64,000 nt of DNA. Origin: Ianthella basta. Lineage: Eukaryota > Porifera > Demospongiae > Verongiida > Ianthellidae. Each line of letters begins with the position of its first letter. Position 1 is the first letter of the stretch. The notes below the pieces were generated by a model. That model had not been told where the DNA came from, searched no databases, and was given only the letters and a program-made list of their open reading frames with translations. Location of the stretch: positions 5,537,915 through 5,601,914 of the forward strand of contig OZ025870.1 of assembly GCA_964019415.1 (NCBI GenBank). Reading direction: 5' to 3'. Positions 58,101-64,000 of this stretch are shown in pieces. The translations under genes were made by a program, and so were the position numbers.

Positions 58101-60580
58101 TGGTAGTAATGCATCTCTTCACTTTCTCCAACCTGTTTTAAGGGGGCGGGTGCACCTTTTTAGTGAAAAACATGGAAACATTATTAGCCACATAACATTT
58201 GCAGTGTATCTACTAGCTACTTCTTACTTTCTACACTGTATCTACTGATCTAGACGTAGCAGAAAGCCTGCCTCTTTAGCTATTTGAGGACAGTTTTGCT
58301 GACGATCACCTAAACCATGTTTATTGCGCCTGTTTCCTTGTCATTTGCGTCTACGACCTCGCGCTTTCGCATATAGACATTTCTTGATAGAGTACATGGA
58401 CATACGTGGGGGATTTTCTGATTTCGACCAGGAAGTGCAAAAACCATTTTCCTGTCTCACGAATTTGTGTAGAAGTTGCCCACTACATCAATGATATTCA
58501 CAAATCCTCATGTAAATGCATGGACTACATGGTAATAATGTGTGCTAGAAAGTTTCAGAAGTCTAACTTGAAAGATGATTGAGTAAAGCGTAATGAAGGA
58601 AGTTTTATTATTCCAGTCGCAACAGGGATATTGTGCAATCACCAGAAATGCTTGCGATAGAGTGGCCCTGAGTCTTCCTCACTTCTTCTTCGCCAACAAT
58701 TGCGCACACTTGGCTGAAAAATTGTTTCTATGCTTAGTTGGAACGTTGTAGTCTTGGTGCTGGCACGAACGGCAAATTCTAGGCTGCATATGTAGTTAAC
58801 CTTGTCGACGACCATACTTCCTGCTGCGCTATGAATACAATTATGACATCATGAATAAATAGTGAAATAATTAGGTACACCCGCCCCCTTAAGGCTCACC
58901 CATGATGTTTTAGAGATTCTATGATGCTCTGAACTAGTCTGGTACCTACCCCTGTCTGCTGTCGGCCATTTTACAAAGTCATTAATGGTGGCTGGCAGAC
59001 AGGGTCAAGTATGAGATTAGTTTGAAATTTGTCCTGCTTGTAAATGCTTTGTTTTTGGCCTTTCATCTGTAGGCAAACACCGCACAACGTCTTGTTGAAG
59101 ACTGTGCTCTGACTCAAGACGACATTGTTGTGCTCACCCCTTACCGCGGACAGAAGGACTGCATCTCTCATGAACTTGAAAGAAGAGGGCTGCGCCACCT
59201 TGCTGTCAAAACTGTCAATGAAAGTCAAGGTACAATGAGTACAGTGTACTAGCAATGTTATATGTGCATGATTTACAATTGTTGTTTCTTCACGTTTCTG
59301 TGCACATTATGACTGTTGATCAGCCGTTCAACTGTGCACTTCTTACGACAAGTCCGAATCCACCAACTTAAGTTCTTCTACCACTAAGCACTGCATTATC
59401 ACTTACTCTTTGAGTAGCATTTTGTATTTTCCACTTGTCAGGATCAAAGTTCTAGGTGTACTGGATTGTATGTAATATTTTATGGACTTTGTATTCACAA
59501 AATTGCAAATCTAATATTTAAAATTCCCCTAGTGCCTACGGCATTATGCTAATAAAGGAAATGAACAAACATTTTGATTGTGTGAAATATTCTAGAGTTA
59601 CAGTAACTTTAGAATGTAGACATGCATTTACCAAGGGTTGCCACCATCCAAACAGTATTCAAGTATTCAAGCAGTTGGAGAAGAATTTGAAAGTTGTTCA
59701 AGAGTACTCTGGTGGAATCACTCTCATCTATTACCTGCTAGTGTGTATTTAGGTTTTCAATTTACTCACTCCCTCTCTCCAATGTCCTTGACACATGCAG
59801 GTAGTGAGGCCAATGTGATCATCCTATCAACAGTCCGCTCGATGCCTACCTCTGACTTTGACCCAGAGCAGCTGAGAGGTGACCGCAGCTGGAGTATGGA
59901 GCACCTCGGGTTTGTGACAGACCCACACCAGATCTGTGTGGGCATCACCCGCAGCAAGTTTGGACTCATCATTGTCGGTGAGTGTTGTGTGGTACATTCT
60001 TGGCAATCATGTCATTGTATATAATATGTAACGAAAAAGGCCACTGTACGTATAAGGGAGACGTAGCAGCTGTGCTGTAGCAGCCAGCCTCCCTACACAC
60101 ACCATCTTATAATCACACGAACGTTTTGCTGGCTGTACGAAGGGTCATTAGCATTAGAGAAGGCAAACTGCTCCACCTGCACTGTCAGCTGTAATTCAAC
60201 AAAGAGAAGAGTCACACCAATACTGATGATCTGTCTCTACCCTCTGGTACTGAGCATGCATTACTTGCAGAAGCACTGCAAAGTTTAACTCCTTGTCAGT
60301 GTACTGTTGTTGACTGTCTTGGCAAGAAGAGATTAGGCTGCTGATCAAGGGATGATGCATTACAACTGAATGTTCTCACAATGTGTTTCCCTTCCTTCTT
60401 TCCTTTCCCATTTCTGTACATGTTTTCTTTCAATTCCACTCACCCAAATAATGTTTGCATTTACTGATTGAGTACATGGATGGAGTACATCTTTATCTCT
60501 CTCATTGTCCAGGTAACACTCGCCTGCTGAGCTGTGACCCGACTTGGAACAAGTTACTGCAGCTGTTCAGATCACACTAA
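34141..60580 (+). CDS. HELZ2-like protein with two UPF1-type SF1 helicases (about 19 exons)
   Basis: Exons read from splice signals: 34141-34251, 38313-38493, 38764-39165, 39304-39499, 41126-41298, 42618-43555, 44046-44223, 45184-45452, 47314-47422, 48700-51220, 53785-53888, 54027-54185, 55367-55513, 56235-56757, 57124-57271, 57563-57817, 59073-59229, 59801-59977, 60513-60580. All phases match, giving about 2,271 residues and stop TAA. The order is a Cys-rich/CCCH N-terminus, helicase 1, a long inter-helicase region and helicase 2, the layout of vertebrate HELZ2. In vertebrates HELZ2 is an interferon-induced nuclear-receptor coactivator and RNA helicase; any antiviral or anti-transposon role here is inference. 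The RNB exonuclease signature is not visible. The acceptor of the 42,618 exon is weak and is the least certain junction. Confidence 0.85.
35154..35267. mobile_element. Hairpin MITE, family TTAAATGCTG, copy 1
   Basis: TTAAATGCTGCCCAATTGGTG is mirrored by CACCTGTTGGGTGGCATTTAA. A second, shorter copy lies at 53,454-53,505, and both are followed by AACTATTAYRTAAT. Confidence 0.65.
36140..36873 (-). pseudogene. Degraded reading frames, possibly transposon-derived
   Basis: From ATG 36,845 on the minus strand an acidic frame (MAPKKLRIAKAVGLLTARG, DNEDDLSEDKMIGDF) meets a stop, then continues in another frame (EENDDIAEEGGDCGEG). Cys-rich sequence follows (36,522-36,211). The acidic head would fit a piggyBac-like transposase, but I see no diagnostic block. 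It lies in the first long intron of the helicase gene. Confidence 0.25.
37931..38193. mobile_element. Large foldback element, ribozyme family candidate copy C
   Basis: Arms of about 115 bp (37,931-38,045 and 38,079-38,193) are inverted copies differing at only a few positions, with a 33-bp spacer containing GGACATTTCGG. On the minus strand this reads CCGAAATGTCC, one base from the GAAACGTC of the intact copies. The upstream AATGGCTGGCAGAA resembles the family motif. It lies 120 bp before exon 2 of the helicase gene. Confidence 0.6.
39659..39756. mobile_element. 98-bp MITE with TA target duplication
   Basis: CACATTGGAGCATTAACCAT at the left mirrors ATGATTAACGCTCCACTGTG at the right. TA dinucleotides flank both ends. 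The ends resemble the CAGTGGA termini of the pogo-like MITEs. Confidence 0.7.
39916..40775. mobile_element. TIR element encoding a Myb/SANT-like protein
   Basis: ACCATGTTTGCACTGACCCC with GTTCGGTTT at the left mirrors GAACCGGGTCAGTGTAAACGTGGT at the right, about 860 bp apart. The only coding frame is a minus-strand Myb-like gene, so this is a non-autonomous or deleted Harbinger-type element that kept the DNA-binding partner. Confidence 0.65.
40142..40438 (-). CDS. Myb/SANT-like (trihelix) DNA-binding protein of a transposon
   Basis: 98 uninterrupted codons. The trihelix pattern is visible as WADEEIQALLESAKRN, IHERIAKEMGKAGFKKTAEQ and CREKNKKLKNNYKKKQDASK, with the spaced aromatic and basic residues of Myb_DNA-bind_4 proteins. 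The N-terminal 30 residues are unlike the family, so the true start may be internal. It sits inside the TIR element at 39,916-40,775 and opposite to the host helicase gene. It probably binds the element ends. Confidence 0.7.
   Translation of the reverse strand: MLALRVFLFRERWTDSSPQRRWTADGQTEVHHLISIWADEEIQALLESAKRNKAIHERIAKEMGKAGFKKTAEQCREKNKKLKNNYKKKQDASKLQET
41603..42293. mobile_element. Foldback TIR transposon with ~190-bp arms
   Basis: The left end TTTAGTCTCGCGTAGCCAGA and right end TCTGGCTACGCGAGACTAAA are inverted. Similarity continues for about 140 bp almost without mismatch and to about 190 bp with differences. The arms contain TGACGTCATCGGTCGG and AATTGCATTC. The centre (41,800-42,100) has no recognisable gene. 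It belongs to the same family as 28.15 and 45.63 kb and is intronic to the helicase gene. Confidence 0.85.
43811..43994. mobile_element. pogo/Tigger-like MITE, copy 2
   Basis: It starts AAGTGGAGCCTGCTTTAAGA (a mutated CAGTGGAACC) and ends AGACAGGCTCCACTG with flanking TA. The internal sequence GGCTGGCTGTTTTAGAGA is shared with the copy at 29,556. Confidence 0.8.
44530..44610 (-). mobile_element. tRNA-derived SINE-like sequence, copy 2
   Basis: On the minus strand, TGGTAGCATGGG (A-box region) is followed by GGTTCAAATCC (B box, 44,541-44,551). There is no intact cloverleaf acceptor stem, so it is not called as a tRNA gene. Confidence 0.45.
44834..44862 (-). other. Decayed hammerhead-like core
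   Basis: The minus strand reads CTGACAAAG, a small hairpin, then GGTTGAAATGCC. It aligns with the 23,141-23,170 segment and with the intact cores, but G8 of the ribozyme core is changed to A, so self-cleavage is not expected. Confidence 0.4.
45632..46282. mobile_element. TIR transposon carrying a RecQ-like helicase fragment
   Basis: TAGTCTTGCATAGCCCAGACC at the left mirrors GGTCTGGGCTACGCCAGACTA at the right. The 9-mer CAAGTTGCT is duplicated at 45,623-45,631 and 46,283-46,291, interrupting the LINE frame exactly. Each end also folds on itself through CCCAGACC/GGTCTGGG. The interior encodes a helicase fragment on the minus strand. The end sequences match those of 28,154-28,277 and 41,603-42,293. 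Superfamily not certain; Academ-type elements, some of which encode an SF2 helicase, and MULEs are candidates. Confidence 0.85.
45853..46108 (-). pseudogene. RecQ-like helicase N-terminal fragment
   Basis: From ATG 46,108 the frame reads through AAKAGFQDLKPEQM, a stop (TAA, 46,007-46,009), then AILEFINDRDIFVSLPTGYG and KSLIYGLLP. LKPEQ with a following AI is the RecQ motif 0 region, and PTGYGKS is Walker A (motif I). Coding stops before the DExH box, so only the first quarter of the helicase core is present. An in-frame stop and truncation make it non-functional. It is wholly contained in the TIR element. Confidence 0.8.
46890..47310. other. Intronic AT-rich sequence
   Basis: No gene recognised. 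A short inverted pair AACAAAGTAG...ACAAAGTAGC lies near 47,100-47,140. Confidence 0.35.
48700..51220 (+). other. HELZ2-like gene: giant inter-helicase exon
   Basis: One 2,521-bp exon finishes helicase 1 and encodes about 790 residues before helicase 2. An acidic patch (EEEEEDSADT) is followed by a segment like the HELZ2 pre-RNB region (FLCRIDQFNSNLFVPLNGLG, FIVRYIQWNEENVYPMAAVV). A region without recognised signature follows, then a conserved-looking stretch before helicase 2 (IDEYVTLWESVLMAEAAESS). I searched by eye for the RNB metal-binding signature (an Asp-rich block of the form D-P-x-x-A-R-D-x-D-D) and found none. Confidence 0.75.
51566..51890. repeat. Two diverged tandem copies of a ~190-bp unit
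   Basis: GGGGGACATG, GGGGTGCCGTTC and CCTAGCTGCC recur in the same order at 51,608-51,650 and 51,782-51,822, each followed by a GACGCCATT segment. Intronic to the helicase gene. Confidence 0.7.
51866..52605. repeat. Direct repeat pair flanking the 52-kb palindrome
   Basis: The segment with ACTTCCGGTTATGGGAG, ATTTGAATTCAACTC and CGTCGTTATAGCAGC (51,891-51,985) recurs in diverged form at 52,508-52,605, and similarity extends a little beyond both. The palindromic element sits between the copies. Confidence 0.65.
52172..52401. mobile_element. Perfect 94-bp-arm palindromic element with hammerhead cores on both strands (copy D)
   Basis: 52,202-52,295 and 52,308-52,401 are perfect reverse complements with a 12-bp spacer. 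Plus strand: CTGAAGA (52,315-52,321), stem II GACCAGA/TCTGGTC (7 bp, loop GCA), GAAA (52,340-52,343), CGTC. CTGAAGA fits the hammerhead consensus CUGANGA, in which position 7 is free. The same core occurs on the minus strand at 52,256-52,288. A 12-bp target duplication GTGTCCTCCATG lies at 52,160-52,171 and 52,402-52,413. The single-copy left end (52,172-52,201) carries GGGCTTCTCAGCTGGCTCAGG. The perfect arms imply recent insertion or gene conversion. Confidence 0.92.
53454..53505. mobile_element. Hairpin MITE, family TTAAATGCTG, copy 2
   Basis: TTAAATGCTGACCGATTGGTA is mirrored by GATTGGTCAGCATTTAA. It is shorter than the copy at 35,154. Confidence 0.65.
57903..58079. mobile_element. pogo/Tigger-like MITE, copy 3
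   Basis: CAGTGGAACCTGTCTTACAT at the left and AGACAGGTTCCACTG at the right, flanked by TA. It is intronic to the helicase gene, between exons ending 57,817 and starting 59,073. Confidence 0.85.
58090..59070. other. Intron with a TIR-like pair
   Basis: GGGGGCGGGTGCACCT (58,142) is mirrored by GGTACACCCGCCCCC (near 58,872-58,888). This indicates another element of about 750 bp with no recognisable gene inside. Confidence 0.5.
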
Positions 60581-61900
60581 AGAAAGCAATGCCATGCATA
60601 ATTGTTACTATAATGTGGACATACATAACTTTATACACAAGAACACATGCATTATTACTACACCAACTTAGTGTATGTACACAACAGTGCATGTATTGCA
60701 ATTTATACTATTATAGCTGTAGCCATTGATGGATAAGTATTACATGCTTTACTTTTGTATTATCTTACAAGAATGTAATTCAATTTATTGTTATATACAC
60801 ATGCACAATCAAGCTAATGCCACTTTATGTCCATAATGAATGATATTACACACAATGCATTATATATAAATTATATATACACAATTAATGATGTTACGTA
60901 TACATTAAATAATTGCATAAATTTGCATTGGGTTGAGGCTTTAAATTGGACCTCTTCTTTGAGATTGATATAATATAGTAGACACATTGATCCGACTGGC
61001 CACACAGGAAGTCATGCAGGGCCAGGTCCTTCCTCATCCATAAAGTGTAGGTGGTAATGCAGTGTCGACGTCTGTCATGGGCTCCAATGCATGTCTCATC
61101 CCAATAAAATCACATCCTATAATTTGAACAAAACGTTGCCACAATTAAGCCATCATGAATGAAGGAGCCAATAACGTGTTGTCATTGCTAGGTAGCCATT
61201 TTCACATTTGGTGACAGTGGTGTATACAGCAGTGTGGAATGTAATTATACCACACATATTCAGTACTACACATTAATGTGGTTGTATATACCATATGTCT
61301 ATTTCTAGGGTGTCCTTGCCTGAGAATATGCCCAAGAAGCCATTATATATACCTATTAACGACAGCAGGTAAACTTTGAGTTTATAATTTTGTGAACATC
61401 TGTTACAGTGCAAAATTTGTGATATAAAGATTTGTGCATTTTATGCATACAGTATCACAATTCCACAGCATATAGGAATACCAGTCATTAAACATTGTCA
61501 CTCAACAGTTAATCCAAGAATCAATGCTTGGGCTCTATGCACACTATACAGGCCTGGAGACTGTGGAGGCTGAGGCCACCTCCTGGATATCTCCACATCC
61601 TCCTTCATTCACATAGATCCTGATCGATGCAAGACACAGCATCACCCTGGATAGAGACCACCAGGCACCATGTGCACTCATCCAACCCTTTCGGACATGA
61701 TTTATTATGTCTGTTTTCCTGTTATGCTATGACTTAGCTAGCTTACTGATTCATGTTGCATTATTTGTTGCTGCGCACACTATTTTTGTTATCATCATGC
61801 CTCACTTAATGCATGCATATTAGGATTGCAGAATAAAGGAGTGGAAAGCGCGAAGAGCTACAAGGGGTAGCTGTGGCTGTAGCTTCCAATATTTGCAAAA
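60581..61900. other. 3' flank of the helicase gene and AT-rich intergenic DNA
   Basis: No gene recognised. Very AT-rich with short alternating TATATA blocks near 60,860-60,890. Confidence 0.5.
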
Positions 61901-61904
61901 TAGC

Positions 61905-62115
61905 AGCTATAGGCTTGTTTCGAATGACTGGTTTTGTCACCGAGCAGCCACACCTCCCGACTCCCCCGCATTCCAAACCCAATTCTGTTCTGCCATCACT
62001 GCATGCATGCGTTCAGTTTACACACATCTATATGCTAAATGCGGCTGTTTGAGTAAACATAATTATTTATTGTTCTTATGTCTACACCACCAGTGTGTAC
62101 AATCTGTATATTGTG
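61905..62115 (+). repeat. Dispersed repeat, first copy
   Basis: GCTATAGGCTTG, GGTTTTGTCACC, AGCAGCCACACCTCCC and GTGTGTACAATCTGTRTAT appear in the same order and orientation here and at 63,549-63,783. Confidence 0.8.
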
Positions 62116-62174
62116 CAAGTGACGTATATATACGGCTAGGAGAAGGTGCATTGAGTTCTGGCTGAAGGTAATTG

Positions 62175-62806
62175 GGATCGATGGATGACAGAAGGCTGAT
62201 TTGGCTGTTGGCACTAGAGGCACAGGAACCACAAAACAAGGTAAAATGGTGGGAAGATTTGAAACGTGGTCTGGAAAAGATTGGATGAACGAGTGAGGTG
62301 GCGGAGAAGCTGAAGGGAGTAGTGTCAGGGAGTGAAGTTAGTCAGATGTCGAAAGATTGTGCGTGGAGGGAAGTAAGGAAAGAGTGGCTATCAGAGGCAA
62401 ATGAAAGATCAAAGTTGGGGGTGTTACAGGTGCTTATGGGAAGAGAGTATAAGTCGAGGTGTGTGCAGATAGGGAGGGAGAGCCTCAGATGGATCTTAGC
62501 TAAACTTAGAGGTGGGACAGCGAAGCTGAGGATAGAGTCTGGCAGATGGGTTGGGCTGTCAAGAGAGGACAGAGTTTGCACACAATGTGACTCAGGAGAA
62601 GTGGAAGATGTAGAGCACTTTTTGTTGAGATGCAGCAGGATGGTAAGCGAGAGAGCAGAGATGGAGAAGCATGTGGAAAAGATTGTAGTTGATTGTCAGG
62701 ATAAATGTGTAAAGAGAAGGTGGTGATGGTGTTGGATGACTCAGAGGCATGTTTGGATAGAAGAGTAGGTAAAGCAGTAGAGATGTGGAGGAAGGGGTTT
62801 GGATAA
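62175..62806 (+). mobile_element. LINE C-terminal fragment with zinc-knuckle-like tail
   Basis: Frames at 62,179-62,288 (LLALEAQEPQNKVKWWEDL) and 62,298-62,726 carry KLRIESGRWVGLSREDRVC and CDSGEVEDVEHFLLRC, a C-x2-C-x10-H-x4-C pattern found at the end of many non-LTR elements. A shifted frame ends at 62,806 with AVEMWRKGFG. No RT domain remains. The element is 5'-truncated and frameshifted. Confidence 0.75.
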
Positions 62807-62899
62807 CAGGTACCACAAGTTTGTGATCAAGCCCCTGCTTGTATACCGGACTATGAAAGGGGAATTCCAAGAAGCACACTGGTGTAGACAAAAGAACAA

Positions 62900-63545
62900 A
62901 GAAATGTAGTTATAGGCCCGCGTTGCTGAGCGTGCAGATGATGAAGCAAGTATGACGTTGGCGCATAGCGCTGTCATGCATTCCATGCATTCCACGTATA
63001 TACGTACGTCCGCCTCGCCAATTGGTCTGTGTCATACGCGTGTGACTAGCCGTCAACCTATTGAAGCTACCCACTGTCCAGTCTTCTTCAGCTGTAACGT
63101 TTGTCCCAAGGAAGTTCTAGAAGGTATGCTTGAGGCTAGTATAATTGATGCGCATTTTGTCTATTTATGAATAGTCCTAGCTAACTTGTCCTAGCTTGTA
63201 TATCAGTTACTCAGTTGTGCTGCTTATAAGCCCATTGGGAAGAGGCCAATAGCTGTTAGTCTAAATAGTTCTATATAATAGTTCTATATAAAAGTAAGGC
63301 CGGGTAACTTGGACCGAACCTTGTAGCAGCGAAACGGCACTTCTAGAAACAGTTTAAATTGTTTGGTCGTTTTGAAGGCAACCTAATGCACTTCCTGACA
63401 AACGCTGCTGGGGTTCTGGTTTCAGCGGAGTCCTCTACTCGCGTCTTCAAGTGCAGCAAACAAGAATATCATAATTATCGTAAAACAGCTAGAGTCTTCA
63501 AAGCCACCAAGCTACTGAAAGCTCCGACTCTGGTTGCGAAGCCCT
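62900..63545. other. Non-coding stretch
   Basis: No gene recognised. The frame at 63,359-63,556 has no motif. Confidence 0.35.
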
Positions 63546-63548
63546 TCA

Positions 63549-63779
63549 TGTGGTAGGCTATAGGCTTGACCGGTTTTGTCACCAAGCAGCCACACCTCCC
63601 CCCCCCCCCCCCCCCCCACTCCGGATCCCCCGTATCCCAAATCCCAACCTGCCACTACTGCATTCATGCATGCGTTCATGCTGGTTTACACACATTTATC
63701 TGCCAATTGCGGCTGTTTGGGTACACATATAATTATGTTATTCTTTGTTCTTATGTCTACGCCAGTGTGTACAATCTGT

Positions 63780-63810
<31 letters not shown>

Positions 63811-63811
63811 T
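63549..63811 (+). repeat. Dispersed repeat, second copy, ending in (ATCA)n
   Basis: This matches 61,905-62,115, with an expanded C run (63,597-63,617) and a tetranucleotide tail (ATCA)7 at 63,784-63,811. A tandem tail of this kind is a common 3' end of LINEs and SINEs. Confidence 0.8.
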
Positions 63812-64000
63812 TACTATTAGAGTGTGCTGCGCCAAATGGTGCTAGGACACAAAAGGTCCAATGCAGCACTAGAACAGAACAATAGCTACAATGGATAGTT
63901 CAACAGAAAGAGGAAAAGTGCCTTGATTTCTAGCAGTAAGGATGCCTTGGGGTGAAGTGTGCCCACTAGCTCCAACAACATTCCGAGAGCACATAGCTGG

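Larger units (their letters stand above)
53785..60580 (+). other. HELZ2-like gene: helicase 2
   Basis: The Q-motif region LNLKQMEAMKKAL precedes Walker A LIQGPPGTGKS, which is split by an intron (GPP|G, 54,185/55,367). Motif Ia is VLYCAPSNKAVD, Walker B IVDECGFAIEPD (about residue 1,967) and motif III GDHKQLQPV. A QYRM block ends an exon at 57,271, and motif IV is VLTPYRGQKD. Motif V ESQGSEANVIILSTVRS is split after Gly position 1, and motif VI is VGITRSKFGLIIVGN. The terminal exon ends the protein 20 residues later. All catalytic motifs are intact. Confidence 0.9.

Overview
This window is eukaryotic nuclear DNA from a metazoan. Genes carry short exons with GT/AG introns, one gene is the ribosomal protein eL32, and the intergenic and intronic DNA is full of non-LTR retrotransposons, cut-and-paste transposons, MITEs, hairpin repeats and microsatellites. 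A death-fold/GTPase protein, a HELZ2-type tandem helicase and Harbinger, pogo-like and L2/CR1-like elements suggest a marine invertebrate, possibly a sponge or other non-bilaterian. The species call is inference only.

Layout. 1-21.5 kb is a transposon graveyard: a decayed LINE (1-2.8 kb), the 5' half of another LINE on the minus strand (5.9-7.6 kb), minisatellites (7.97-8.96 kb), and a DDE transposase whose two ends (12.6 and 20.1 kb) flank a PIF/Harbinger element (transposase at 15.0-15.9 kb, Myb-like protein at 16.05-16.8 kb) and an L2/CR1-like LINE with a decayed 2A-like motif (16.84-19.03 kb). 23.3-25.2 kb is an intronless gene for a CARD-DED-Rab-like GTPase protein. 26.06-30.85 kb (minus) is a seven-exon adenylate-kinase-like gene (418 codons in my model) with a lipidation-type N-terminus. 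It shares a compact divergent promoter with RPL32 (30.97-33.39 kb, plus).

34.1-60.6 kb is one large gene of about 19 exons. My spliced model gives about 2,271 residues: an N-terminal CCCH/cysteine-rich region, a UPF1-like SF1 helicase, a very long inter-helicase exon, and a second UPF1-like helicase. It is HELZ2-like, but I cannot find the RNB exonuclease signature that vertebrate HELZ2 carries between its helicases. Its introns host many mobile elements. 60.6-64 kb holds a LINE C-terminal fragment between two copies of a dispersed repeat.

The most unusual signal is a family of short palindromic elements whose centres carry hammerhead-ribozyme cores (CUGANGA, stem II, GAAA, then CGTC). Two have clear 12-14-bp target duplications (22,753-22,939 and 52,172-52,401). 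One sits on a splice donor of the kinase gene (28.64-28.78 kb), and decayed relatives lie at 23.1, 29.34, 38.05 and 44.85 kb. This resembles the ribozyme-bearing ends of Penelope-like retroelements, arranged head-to-head. A second notable element is a 651-bp TIR transposon (45,632-46,282) carrying a RecQ-like helicase fragment, inserted with a 9-bp duplication into a LINE reading frame.
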